A program made the translations under genes and the position numbers. A DNA stretch of 43,382 nt from the NCBI RefSeq assembly GCF_001949145.1, contig NW_019091397.1:415226-458607 (forward strand), in the 5' to 3' direction. How positions within the stretch are numbered: the first letter of the stretch is position 1; every line of letters starts with the position of its first letter. The notes under the pieces were generated by a model, which saw nothing but the letters and a program-made list of their open reading frames with translations, did no database searches and had not been told where the DNA came from. This stretch comes from Acanthaster planci (taxonomy: Eukaryota > Echinodermata > Asteroidea > Valvatida > Acanthasteridae). Below, one piece after another: positions 10,017-21,270 of this stretch.

Positions 10017-12780
10017 TTAGGGAGCTTGTCCAAAAAGGTTGAACTGCGGTTTGAACGTGGACACAGTGCTTTTCATGAGTCCTTAGCAACCAGCCAACTG
10101 TCCATTGCCTGTGCCAACTTACCATATCACCGGGCGAAGCTAGCGGAATCCAACTGTGGCAGCTGTGGTCAGTTCCACAGATGCTCTGGAGAGTCACGGC
10201 CACCGCGTCTATTTTAAGTTATTGGAATCAAGTGCCCTAGCCCTTAATTACACAAGGGTCATGTTCAGTTGACTTGCGGTCCTTGAGGTCCTTCTTTATA
10301 ATTTGTACTTTTGTGCCATAGAGTTTGTCAGTGCATGACTGGTTAGCCCAAATTCATGCACTTTTGAAATAGTCGGCACTGGCCAACTGCTTTCACTGCT
10401 GTAATTACAACGTCAATTGTCTTCTTTCAGAGGCACAATTTTAAATTCCCAAAGACTGCTGGTAATCCGATCAGAGCTTGCTATCCAATCCTAAAGAAAT
10501 ACTTTGTATAAATGTTTGAGAACCACCACCTATTGTTGGAACCCATCAGAGAAGTACACACAGGTGCTGTCAATCACTATTTAGAAAGGGGAATTTTTTT
10601 CTTTGCAGATTGGATGATTTTTACTTTTGATCTAATTAAAAACGCCCTTGCCCATTAGAAATTTAACTCCCAAATGTTTTTGCGACATAAATACACAAGA
10701 GGGAATTAGAATTCTTCTTTGTCTAAAAAAACGATTATTGTTGGTCATTTTTTGCATAATTTTCAGGGAGAGGGTGCATAGGTTAATTTAAGAATGAAGT
10801 CTTTCAATCTGAAAACAAAGACTGAGCCTGTATTTCAGAAATCTTGCACATCTTGGCCTCTCAAATAAGCATTTTTTCCCAATGCTTAATGGCAGCATAC
10901 TCGTCTGCTTTAGATTTGGTGTCTTTTGTAACTATGTTTTTGGGTAAAATTCAAATTATCCCCGAGTATATAATCATATATAGAAACACCCAGTACATCA
11001 TTTTTTTTCCAACCGTGCAAGCAACCTCAAGGTCATCACCCTGGACCTACTTTGAGAAGCGTTTCAAGTGAGTTTTTAGACTCGGCAGTCTCTAGAATAT
11101 GTACATGTTAAAATGGTGAATAAAGCGGGTATTTTGTCTCAGACTTTTCTTTTTGAATAGACGTATGCCTACATGGTCAATTGACCATTGCGTACGTTTT
11201 TGGTGAAGGGCATTTAATGTACGCCCATAAAAGTGTAAAGGCTGGTCCACACTTCAGGCGAATGTGAAAAAAAAGCGAATACGATGTCATGAAAAATTTT
11301 TAGCGATATTTCGTCAGAGCTGAAGTGAGTTCGACTTTTGCGAATTCTGACTTGTAAATTTTGCGTGCATTTTTGCTTTCACGCCGAATATGAACTGACC
11401 CATTTATAGCGAGCATTTGCGAATCGCGGTGGTGAAAACATGTGCACAGTGCATCACACTGGTTCCCACCAGGCTGAACCGTTGGCAAAGAAGACTTGAG
11501 GGGAATGTGGCAAGCTGTCAATGTACAGTTCCTGCCAAAAAAGGTCGCGAACGTTCCACTACATATACATGACGTACATACATGACGTACATTTTGCAAG
11601 ACACAGCTATCCAATCGCAATACATGTATTCCTTCATGACATCATACTTCTTCGGTGACCATCTCGCACTTGTGTGGCCGCACAACGTGGTGGGTGAGTG
11701 AATCAATAAATTGTGTCATGCAGCTAGTGTCAAAATCATAAGACAAACGGAAAATAAATGGAAATGTCTCTCCATGACACAAGTTGTGTTGGAAAGACTA
11801 CTGACATGGATGGGGGCTCCAGTTGATGAGTCTTCACATTCTTGAAGGTACACTACATGTGCATGCCGTTTAGCCTTCGTGGGCATCTATGGCGATCGAA
11901 AGCCTTTAAAAATGCCTGGATCGATGCTTTTACATGTATTTGCTTTTTTTAATCTCATATGCACATTGACATTTTTTTCATATGACAGATAATTTTATTA
12001 TTCTTAACACATTACGATATAGTTGATTAATTCGTCGGTGTTTTTACGAAGTGACAAAAGCCCAGCGGAAAACCGAAAAGTTTTCAATCTGGATTTTTTC
12101 CACTATTTTACTTCCTTTGATCTAAAGAACAAATTAGCAAAGTTTCAAAGCAAAATGTTGTTTAATTTCATAGTAAATGTAAAAAACAACTAACAAAAAG
12201 CTTAGCCTCTGTGTTTCTCTATTCCCACAAAGAGACAAAAAGTAACATCGTTTAATCTTTGCATCAGTCTGGGAACACACATGCATGTGAACGATGCTGA
12301 ATGTGAACACCTGCGTGCGCGTTGAAATGCATGATAATGCTCTCTGTGTGTGATTCAATGTTGTGCCGAGTAAAATATATATTTTGGGGCATTGCGCAGA
12401 TCACGTTTGTAGCTATACAGAATCTGCTTTTTTGTGACAGTCTGCGAAGAATTCACCGCGTTTATGTCTCTGATGCTTTTAATTGCAGATGTGCCTACTT
12501 TTCACATTCTAAGAATAAATAGTAGATATACATGTACATGCACACCGGGTGTCTGTCTGTGCACCACGCATAGAATGTTCAAGTTGACCACGATCACTGC
12601 AGCCGACCTGCATAATTCAAGAGCATCAGCATAACAATTGCAGTCATTCTGGGGCTGCCTCATTAAATGTTCTTTGCATAAGTGAACTTCAACGTGGTCG
12701 CCGCAGTTCCTAGCAACAGGGCTTAACCGAGGTGACTGTGTGCGGTCAAACCGCAGCAACCTTTTGAACGAGCTCCCTAA
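10017..12780. mobile_element. Long non-autonomous DNA transposon, copy 1 (Harbinger-like?)
   Basis: The left end is TTA-GGGAGCTTGTCCAAAAAGG. The complement of the right end is TTA-GGGAGCTCGTTCAAAAGG. The inverted termini stay similar for about 40-50 bp (a TGCGGTTTGA block). The interior is collinear with 21688-24741. Compared with that copy, this one lacks about 49 bp near 10125 and about 365 bp near 11570, and has about 140 bp extra near 11070-11200. No transposase is visible. GGG termini and a 3-bp TTA target would fit PIF/Harbinger, but copy 1 has TTA on the left and TAA on the right, so its own target duplication is not clean. Confidence 0.7.
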
Positions 12781-13341
12781 GTCAAGTGGACGTTGGGCCT
12801 AGCAATAATGAATAGGTCCAGCACATGCTAATGTCAGTGTAGCAAAAGACCGTACTCAGAACAAAAGACAAGGCTGCTGGGCAATACCAACATCTTTTCA
12901 CTCTCACAAGTGGTGATAATCCAGCTTGTTTTGAAACAGTATACCACGGTTTGGGGCATTGAGAGCCAGCGGATTACCACCGGGGACAAAAGTGCTCCAC
13001 CACCGCAGCGATGAGCCACACAGCACTGCTGCATGCTAACCTGGCCCATATTGAAAAGAGGTAACAGTGCACTGAGCCAGGTTCGTGAACAAAAGAATAT
13101 TACGTAACGCCACAAAATCTGGGCTCTTTTTACAAGGCTGCAGGCCTGGCTGAAATACACAGGTGTCAATAGATTTTGTCTGTCTGGCTAGAGTGGACAT
13201 TAGACATGCCTTCACATGTTTGTAAGTGTCCAGTAAATGAAAATGGGAATTTTTAAAGAATTCTGAAAACAGAAAACAATGATAAATATCCTGCCCCAGC
13301 ATCAACAACATTGATAACTGCTCTGGCAGGAAGTGGTTAAA
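12781..13341 (-). mobile_element. TTAA MITE (piggyBac-like), minus orientation
   Basis: The minus strand starts at about 13341 with TTAACCACTTCCTGCCAGAG. It continues through CATTTACTGG-like sequence and then the shared core (GTTAGCATGCAGCAGTGCTG, GGTGGTAATCC, ACTGTTTCAAAAC, TTTTGTTCTGAGTACGGTCT). The core is at about 12838-13062 and matches the copies at 19.5 and 20.99 kb. The far terminus is not recognisable because it abuts the long DNA transposon at 12780. Confidence 0.65.
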
Positions 13342-14797
13342 GTCTGAGCGCATGCATCTGGCCGAAGAGAGAAAAAACTTAGTCTCACTGGAACGTCCAC
13401 GACAAATAAAAGTATTAGTCACCAATGTAGGTCCTGCCTGACAGGGATAAATTTGACCCAAATATACCCACAGTCAGGACCAGCGGAACAGTGGACATGA
13501 AGTAACCACTCCGATATTCCAAATTATTTTCTGAAGAATGTAACAATAAATTTGAAAATCGGACGAAACCCTTCCGAGTATACCATTAGGTATCGATCAC
13601 GCGAGTGTAATCGGAAGAGGGAACCCGAAGGCATTCTTAATGAAACTTGCAGCTGACGGTAGACCAGCTCTTGTCAAACCTTATAACAGTGACAGTATAT
13701 AAATTTGGACCTAAACTAAGTCGTATTCACCAGAACAGCCGAGGGAGTGAAGGGGGAGTCGAAGAGAAAAATGCACTTCTGTGTTTACTGGCTAAGCTCC
13801 CCCAGCACTGGTCAGGCACTGATACGTAACGTAATAAAAGAAGTTGTTTCAGCCATGACTAACACTGAGTGTATCTGACTCTGTGTTTTAATGACTCAGT
13901 TAATGACATTTTGCATTTCCGGCCGTAGGGAACAAATACCAAAAATATGAATTGCAATATTCATATCAAAAGTCGCAATCCTAGTGGTCTCTACAGTTAA
14001 AAGAAGGTGGAAACATGCCGCAGGAATGCATTTGACAATGTGGTGAGGTTTCATGCCAAAACAGTTGTGGACAATGACAGAAAGGACAACAAATCCCCTA
14101 TGTTTTTGTGTGTATTTTATTTTTCCTCTGGACCAGCTGCATTCCTTCAGTTTTCTTGTGCGTATATTTGGATAATTTGTATTGATTAGTAATTCTGTTT
14201 ATTGTTAAGAGAGACGTTTGGGGATGTAAAGACGTAACCAGCCTTTCATTGTCATTGGAATATCAGAACAATCACTATAACTCTTGAAATTTAAGTATCC
14301 GATGATGGTGGTTTTAGTCTTAAGGCAGCCATGTTGAACATGCGGAAGTGTCTTAAACGGACACCCATGCAAGGTACCCACGATCCTTTGCAAATGCAAC
14401 TCCGAGCATTCCTTTAGAGCCCGCAAGTGGCGCGTAATTTGTTTTGTCTTTTGCAGCACGTGTAGTGCTGGCGGTGGCCATTATTGACCCTTTTGATCTC
14501 TGTATGTGCTTACTCCTTGTGAATGAAAGCTCCATGCCCGTATTATGTCCACCAGGGGCACATTGGCTACAGCAAAGGGTGGTCTGGTAGCATGTACATG
14601 TACATCTGAACATTGTAGCATCTACCCACGCCAGAATACCCCAAAAAAAGAATGACTGAGGGCAGTGGTTGAAGGCGTAGTGTGCTCAGTAAGCCTCTTA
14701 GTTGAGCAAAAGAGCCAGACATTCGTTCTGTTGAACTGGAGCCGGAGAACAACAAGCGTGCATACTGACTCCCGGGAGCGGATCAGTAATAGCGGGA
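13342..14797. other. No gene recognised
   Basis: There are no supported coding frames. About 13665-13715 (CTTGTCAAACC, TAACAGTGACAGTATATAAA, TTTGGAC) resembles 33606-33645 in the interior of DIRS copy A, so some of this is dispersed repeat. CATGTACATGTACAT occurs near 14591. Confidence 0.4.
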
Positions 14798-15415
14798 GGC
14801 CAAAAGCCCAGACGTCGGAGTAGGCCTAAAGGCTCTTTGTTCCCGCGTGAAGAATGGGCCAGATAGGTCAGAATGGGCCCGATCCCAGATGCTGATGGAT
14901 CTCTACCGGAATTGGAATGGGTCTGAGCCACACTATGTTTTGTTTTATTATAGTGGTTGGGTGAGAAGATGTTGCCAGAAAACAACCAACCACAAAGGGT
15001 AAGGAAACACTTGTAAACAAGCAACCCATACAGTCGAGCGAGCCATGCCCAGTCAAACCCGACCATGAGGAGTTCGAATTCTATGGCTACTGCAAGCGTT
15101 GGGGCCTGGCTGCAATAGGGGGTGGCCGAAAGCCCCGATGAAGGAGTAGGCCCAAGGGCTCGGTGTCGACGTGTGAAGAACAGGCCGGAGAAGGCCCAGT
15201 CCAAGGCCCATCGGAACGGGAACGGACCGGACCCACCATCTTTTAGTCACGGTGGTTGGGTGAAAAGCCATTGCCAAAAGCCAACTAACCTCAAAGAATA
15301 AGCGAACACTAGGCAAAAAGCAACCCAACATGTCGAGTGGGCCACACCTGGTCAAACGCGATGGTGGGGTGTCTAAGTTCCATGGCCATCGCAAGCGGTG
15401 AGGACCTGGCAAGAA
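14798..15415. repeat. GC-rich tandem repeat, about 326-bp unit, two diverged copies
   Basis: Unit 1 (14798-15123) and unit 2 (15124-about 15415) align along their length. Paired landmarks are GGCCAAAAGCCC / GGCCGAAAGCCC, GGAGTAGGCC in both, AGTGGTTGGGTGAGAAG / GGTGGTTGGGTGAAAAG, AAGCAACCCAxxxxGTCGAG in both, and GGCCTGGC / GACCTGGC. Both strands carry long open frames with poor agreement between units, so coding is doubtful. Neither unit resembles a known RNA gene to me. Confidence 0.75.
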
Positions 15416-15761
15416 CCACATGCAAGGTACAGCGCTAAACTAGGGTGAAGAAGCCGAGAGTAATGGCCGAACAGCACTCTCTCATGCCGCAGATCACAAC
15501 TGTAATGTGCCGGGACCCATTCCAGATACGCTCCCATTGTTGGGGAGCGTGAAAAGTGCTCACCAGAAAATCCCTGCAGGAAACGGCGACCCAACACTGG
15601 AGAGCCAAGCTGACTGCAGGGTGCCAAATCATGCCCCGAGCTGCCTGCGTAAGGGGCTTACTGGTGCTCAGAATGTGGAGGAGCAGAAGTGGGCCAAACA
15701 CGTTACTCGATGCTCAAAGAGGCCGTAGGGTAAGACTCGCTCACCAGAGAAATCCCTGTGC

Positions 15762-16060
15762 TACGGCAGCACCGAGGTGTGTTACAGTGTGCCAAGCTTT
15801 GAGCTGCCCAGGTGGCCCCTCAAATGGCAAACTCAGCTATGCTCCCTAAGGCAGTAGTGGAGCATAGGGACTTGTGGAGCGTAGGGACCAGTGATGCATG
15901 AAGCTCGATGAAGGCTCGCAGGGAGAGCTCTGCTTTATGTAACGCCCGTCAGCACACCGAGGTCTGTTACGGTGTGCCGAGTTTTGAGTTGCCTGAGCGG
16001 CCCCTTCAGTGGCGGACTCAGTCAACTTCACTCCAGAAGGCAGTAGTGGAATGGGATCAG
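15762..16060. repeat. Degenerate tandem repeat, about 185-bp spacing
   Basis: Two blocks of about 105 bp match: 15762-15866 and 15950-16056. Both contain ACCGAGGTxTGTTACxGTGTG, a GCC(A/G)AG(C/T)TTTGAG(C/T)TGCC block, and AAGGCAGTAGTGGA. Looser related pieces occur upstream at 15550-15720 (CTCACCAGAxAAATCCCTG twice). The array ends about 120 bp before the transposase-like pseudogene, but I cannot tell whether the two belong to one element. Confidence 0.65.
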
Positions 16061-16176
16061 ACAGGAGATACCGGATCTCAGGGCCCGTGAGCATGCAGCG
16101 TAAGTACCAGCTACCACACCTGTAACACCACTACAAGTTTGTGAATATCACTCAATGCTCAAAGAGCGAATGCTAG

Positions 16177-18811
16177 TGCTCGACAGTGACAGTACTGGAA
16201 CAAATAAGGGTATCGCATGGCCGAAACCCGGACCGGCTAAAGGGAGGGAATAGCAAACTACGCACTGTCCTATTCTCTAGGTTAGCAAGGACTTTGAGCA
16301 AGCTTGGTAAGCCATTGAATGCAGTTCAAGGTGGGTACATGCATGCTTTTGAGATAATTAGTCAAAACACAATCACCAATAGGCTCATCGAAGGAAAAGA
16401 AATTCTGACTTTGGCAAGACTGAACAGAATGTTTGTCCGCACCATCAAAGAAGTCAACGGCATTGATGCACCGTACCGTATTTGGAACTTAAAGAAAAGT
16501 CTGCAGAACAGCTTTCCCCAGCTTGTCTTTGTGAGGCCAACTAATCCAAACATGAGTGACATTGTGTACTGCGAATGCTTATCCACTGAGGACTTTGCAG
16601 AGGATTTAGTTGTAACCTCGTCATCTGGCAGTTCATTAGATGAAGAAGAGGAAAAGTTGAGTCATCCAGGTAGCTTGCCGACGGCATCAAAAGAGAAGTT
16701 TCCAGACAAAGATGAGAACTTGCATGTACTGTATGAAGCAGCATTGATTCTCAAGTCATCAACTTTCGACAAAATGTCCATAACAGGACCATGGCCACCT
16801 ACAGCCGAAGACATCTCTCCTGAGAAAGTGAAAGGACTGATTCCTTGGCAGTTATTTAACTTCTTGGTCTGGCTCATTGAAGCCTCATGGAGCAGTTTCA
16901 GAAGAAACAGACAGAAAGCTTTGTTCAGTGATCCAAGATCTCATCTTTCTGGCTTAAAAAGGGAGAAGGCCAATGCCAAAGCATTATGCCATAGCAACTG
17001 CTGTTCGCCACTTAACTGGATCAAATCAAGTAATTTCAATATTAAATGGGCTTGGTCACAGTATTTCACACACGACGTTGCTTGAATACAACACAGCACT
17101 TGCAAAACGCCAAATCACCTTGGGTGACGCTGCTCTGCCATCACAAATTCAGGTTGGCATATTTACCACTGCTATATGGCATAACATTGATTTCGGGGAG
17201 GAAACACTTTCAGGTAAGGGTACAACTCATAGCACCAATGGCATCATGGTTCAAAAACCAACCCAACCACAGTCAGAGGTTATCCAAGTGCCAGCAATGA
17301 AGAGGACATGTGAAAGGACACTACACCCTCCTCCCACAGACATAACCCCATATTTGGGCCATGGTAAGAAGAAAGGACCATCCCGTGTTGGCAAGGAGGT
17401 ACAGCTCAGCACAGATATTTGTCAAACAATCGACTCAAATGCTCGAGATCTGGATATGGCCTACTCCAGGATAAAGTTTCTCCGCAGTGGAGCACCAGGT
17501 TGGACAGGCTTTAACACTCTCCTAGACACTGTCCATACATCAAAATCAGTCGTAGCATACCTTCCAGTGCTAAATGCTAGTCCAACTGAGATGGACACTG
17601 TGCAAACAATCCTGGTGAGATCTCTGCAGTATGCTGAAGCCCTGAAACAAGATGTTCTTGTTTTAGTCTTTGACCAGGCCTTATATATCAAAGCTCAGCA
17701 GATATATTGGCGTGATGACGTTTTCGAGAAAAGACTGGTTATTCGTCTGGGGATGTTTCACACCAAGATGAATTATCTAGCATGCATTGGAAAGAGGTTC
17801 AAAGATGCGGGGCTTGCTGACATCCTAATTGAGTCGGGCATCATTGCAGAGGCTCACTGAATGGAGTTGTCAGTGGGCACCACTATAATAGAAGCATGCG
17901 TGCACACAAGCTAATGCATGATGCTTTGCGACATCTGCAGTGGGAAGCATATGTAAACAGTATGACAAATGATAAACAGGAAACAGTCTATGACATCATG
18001 AAGCAAGTTGGTGCAAAGTTTGATGAGAAACAAATGGAAGACATTCTTGACAGCACAGACTTTCAGATGGCAATTGCATCCTTCAATGCATTCATCGAGA
18101 AGACGAGCAGTGAAAATCCCACATTTTCCTTTTGGTCAAGCTACATTGACATGTTCGAGAACATTCTGCTGCTCACTAGGGCAACAAGAATGGGTAATTG
18201 GGAACTTCACCTGTCAGCCGTGAGAAGGATACTACCATGGATGTTTGCCTACGACAGACCCAACTACTCCAGGTGCTTGTCTGCATGCTATCTTGAAATG
18301 CATGATCTGCCTAATACACACCCTCAGCTTACTCTGCATTAGCCAATGGGGAGTTTGCCGTGCAGCATCAAGATGGCTATGGGTTTGCCCAAGTAGAATG
18401 TGACCTTTGCATAGAACAAACATGTAACAGGGATGCGAAAACAAAAGGAGGAATAATTGGCTTCATCAGGAAACACGGACCAGTACTTTGTTGGTTGCTT
18501 ACACAGCATGATTGTTCCAGTATCAGAAACAGTTGCAAAGCAATGGCTGGGAGAGAATATAAACCAAGACCAAGTAAAGATCTTGATCCTTCAAGCATAA
18601 GCCAAGATGAACATGACGTTCAAGCTGTCACCGATGCAGTACGTACCATGATCAATCCATTTGAAAGTGAAAGTGATGAACTCATTCACCTGTCGGTATG
18701 TCCTTCCACCCAATTGCCAGTGTGTTGTCAAGTTTGGAGCGCTTTGTCTGCCATGTTTATGGGGAGAAGAAGGCAACAAATGTCAATGATGTCTGGTACA
18801 GAAAGTTTAGT
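16177..18811 (+). pseudogene. Frame-broken member of an uncharacterised multicopy transposase-like protein family
   Basis: Blocks in order: (1) 16177-about 16900, with KSLQNSFPQLVFVRPTNPN, SDIVYCE, an acidic stretch, and IPWQLFNFLVWLIEAS. (2) another frame, about 16905-17850, with SVIQDLIFLA, an in-frame TAA at 16955-16957, then MPKHYAIATAVRHLTGS, LNGLGHSISHTTLLEYNTAL, FGEETLSGKGTTHSTNGI, VLVFDQALYIKAQQIYW (17660-17710), RLGMFHTKMNYLACIGKRF and IESGIIAEA. (3) about 17852-18335, with HYNRSMRAHKLMHDAL, FWSSYIDMFENILLLTRATR, GNWELHLSAVRRILPWMFAYD. (4) about 18318-18690, with DGYGFAQVECDLCIEQTCNR, KTKGGIIGF, then INPF. (5) about 18701-18811, with LERFVCHVYGEKK and NVNDVWYRKF, after which similarity stops. 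From memory, this motif order occurs in large multicopy families in cnidarians, molluscs, lancelets and Hydra, often ending in a CXC-type cysteine-rich tail, which is absent here. The function is unknown. Transposase or other mobile-element enzyme is my inference. No ATG opens block 1; a GTG lies at 16186. Confidence 0.75.
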
Positions 18812-19504
18812 TACCCGGTTGGCCTATTTTTCAAGATGGCCGCCAGCTTTCTTTTTATATGGCCCTAGTTGGACTCAGGATTTCACATCTGCTCTTTGAG
18901 GGCTGAAATGCGAGTATCTCCTCCCAATTTTTCGAAAAAGATTTTTTTCCTTTTGTTTTCAACGTAGAAAAAAGGGCAGCCTCCAAAAAGGGAGCAGGTC
19001 GGTACACTAAACATGTATATTTTTGTACTTCACCTTAGATGTGTATTTAGTTCAAGTAACAAGAAACTCCACATTTTATTGACAAGGTCTTTATAAACAC
19101 AACAATGTTAAATAAAATTAGATATGAGCTACATGTAGATGAGTTCTGGAGGTGGGCGGAACACCCCCCCTTTTGAGGGATAATATACTTATTTAAGGAG
19201 CAATTCTTTGTGTCTGGGGACTTTTGCGATGTTCAGTAATCCATTGTCTGTTGATACATGAATTTTGATAATATTCATCCTCCTAATAGACCAAAATGTA
19301 GGATCCTTTTGCATCTGGAACTGTATGTCATCAACTACACGTTATAAAATAGTGAGCAGTGGTAATGTCTGGGGGATACTATCAAATTTGATCAAATTTG
19401 ATCACAAATGGATTTTCATATATGGAATTACTTTATGATGGTTTGATGTTGTCCCCCTCTTGTTGCACGAAAATCTGAAACTGGGTACAATAACAGCCAT
19501 TGCC
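18812..19504. other. No gene recognised; 22-bp perfect palindrome inside
   Basis: AT-rich non-coding sequence follows the pseudogene. The palindrome ATCAAATTTGATCAAATTTG plus AT occupies 19381-19402. C- and T-rich patches occur at about 19166 and 19452. Confidence 0.45.
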
Positions 19505-19821
19505 CTATGGCCTAATAGGGGCCAGATTAGCGTGCAGCGGTGCTGAGTGGCTCATTGCTGTGGTGGTGGAGCGCTTTTGTCTCCGGTGGTAATCTGCTCG
19601 CTCTAAATGCCCCAAACCGTGCTATACTGTTTCAAAACAAGCTGGATTATCTCCACTCTTGAGAGTGAAAAAATGTCGGTAATTCTCAGCAGCCTGGTCT
19701 TTTGTTCCAAGTACGGTCTTTTGATACAAGGCCCTGTTCCCTTTGTCCGATTTCGGAGACCCCGGCCACGCACATAAAGCATACGTGTCCGGATCCGGAA
19801 TCCCCGGCAGGGAGTGGTTAA
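19505..19821 (+). mobile_element. TTAA MITE (piggyBac-like), right portion
   Basis: It shares with the 12.8-13.3 kb and 20.7-21.3 kb copies the core GATTAGCGTGCAGCGGTGCT, GGTGGTAATCTGCTC, ACTGTTTCAAAAC, TTTTGTTCCAAGTACGGTCT and CCGATTTCGG. It ends CCCCGGCAGGGAGTGGTTAA. The left terminus is not found where length would predict (near 19.25 kb), so this copy is probably 5'-deleted. Confidence 0.65.
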
Positions 19822-19950
19822 CGATCCACCAGACACCTTGTCATCAAGGCTGTTTGCAGGTGACTGCATGGTTTATCAGGAAAAAGAAAAACCAAGGAGA
19901 CGGGTATACTCCAAGAAGATCTGAATCCTCTCTGTTTTGGGAGCAAAATA

Positions 19951-20560
19951 GCAGATGCACTTTAACCGCATAGAGGGGTCACTTCATGAGGATCACTTAC
20001 CTTGAAGTGAACTAGCATCAAATCTCTCTTGGCAGGGATACATTAATCATGTCACTACAAAAGCAAATAAAATGCTCTGCTTCTAAAACCTAATCTCTAC
20101 AGTTGTGACAGATCAACAAAGGAAATAGCCTACAAGGCTTTGGTGTGACCTCAGAATATTGTCAAGCCATATGGAGCCCACATCAGAATAGTAATATTCA
20201 AACTATTAACAGAGTTCTGAGATGAGCATCCCGGTACGTGCTTCATAACCATACAAGAACGTCTAGCATCACAGACATGCTGCAGCTCAACTGGGCATCA
20301 CTTGAATCAAGAAAAACCAAAGCCTGACCATAATTACATCATCTACATATACAAGGAAACCCATAATCTCTTCCCAAGCAAGATAGCTCATCTTCTCCAA
20401 ACATGAACAACTACCAAGCACACTAGATAATCTTCTGGTCTTTGTATGTATGATAAAATCTCATCAAACAAAACATGTCATACTTCTCATATCCATAGTT
20501 AAAACCTGAGTGGAGGTTTTGCCTAGGATGCCAGATGTTCTCCTTCAGTAGTATCATTAA
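19951..20560 (+). pseudogene. C-terminal fragment of a second non-LTR retrotransposon RT
   Basis: Short conceptual reads across frames match the post-catalytic part of jockey/CR1-group RTs. In order: ITYLEV, SNLSWQGYINHVTTKANKM (about 20011-20070), CDRSTKEIAYKALV, a PHQNSNIQTINRV stretch (about 20175-20215), ASRYVLHNHTRTSSITDML (about 20225-20282), NWASLESRKTKA, and a weak end near 20530. This order parallels the usual LEYxxxVWxPH...LQRRAxRFV...ML..L.WxxLxxRR pattern. Stops occur throughout. The element differs from the one at 3.76 kb. Palm motifs and tail are absent. Confidence 0.7.
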
Positions 20561-20710
20561 AAACTGCTTCGGGGGGCTTGATTTGGACCCCCTTGCCAAG
20601 TTTATGCATCCACATATGTGTGTAACAGAGGCTTAGGGATTGCAGCTAACACTCATAAAAATTTATGGAAACTCAACCAGGAGTAGTTCCTGAATCAATT
20701 CGATTGGCTC

Positions 20711-21270
20711 CTTACCCATTTCCTGCTGGGTGCTACGCAGTGCCTACATACAGGCAATTTTCAAGATTTTTCAATTTTCAAAATTCTTTTAAAAATTCAT
20801 AATTTCATTAAATGGACATTTGCACCCACACAAATTACTGTCTGGTAGCTACTCTAAGCTGACAGGCAACCTCCAGACGCCCGAGCATGTAAGCCAGGCC
20901 TGCCGCCCTGTAAAAAAAGCCTCAAATTGTGAGGTGTTACATAATTTCCTTTGTTCCCAGTGTATGCCAGTGGGGTCTTTTCAAATGCGGCTGAATTAGC
21001 ATGCAGCAGTACTGTATCACTTTTCGATGGGGAGCTGCAGCACTTTTGCCCATGGTGCTAATCCACAGGTGCACTATGCCGAAAACTGTGGTACACTGTT
21101 TCAAAACCATGACAGATTACCTCTGATGGCAATTCCAAGCAACGGGGCTTTTGTTCCGAGTATGGTTTTTTGTTGCAAGGCCCAGCTCTTTTGTCAGATT
21201 TCGGGCACCCGGGCTATGCGAACAAACCCAAGGTACCCAAAACCAGGTTCCCCGGCAGCATATAGTTAAC
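20711..21270 (+). mobile_element. TTAA MITE (piggyBac-like), near full length, about 556 bp
   Basis: The left end CTTACCCATTTCCTGCTGGG corresponds to TTAACCACTTCCTGCCGGG with a few changes. The right end is CCCCGGCAGCATATAGTTAA. The core matches the copies at 12.8-13.3 and 19.5-19.8 kb (GAATTAGCATGCAGCAGTAC, ACTGTTTCAAAAC, TTTTGTTCCGAGTATGG). An 80-codon open frame within it is not conserved in the other copies and is discounted. Confidence 0.7.

Noticed and set aside
14698-15204. 168-codon minus frame over the GC-rich tandem repeat
   Set aside because: The second repeat unit does not preserve the same reading frame or peptide, so coding is not supported.
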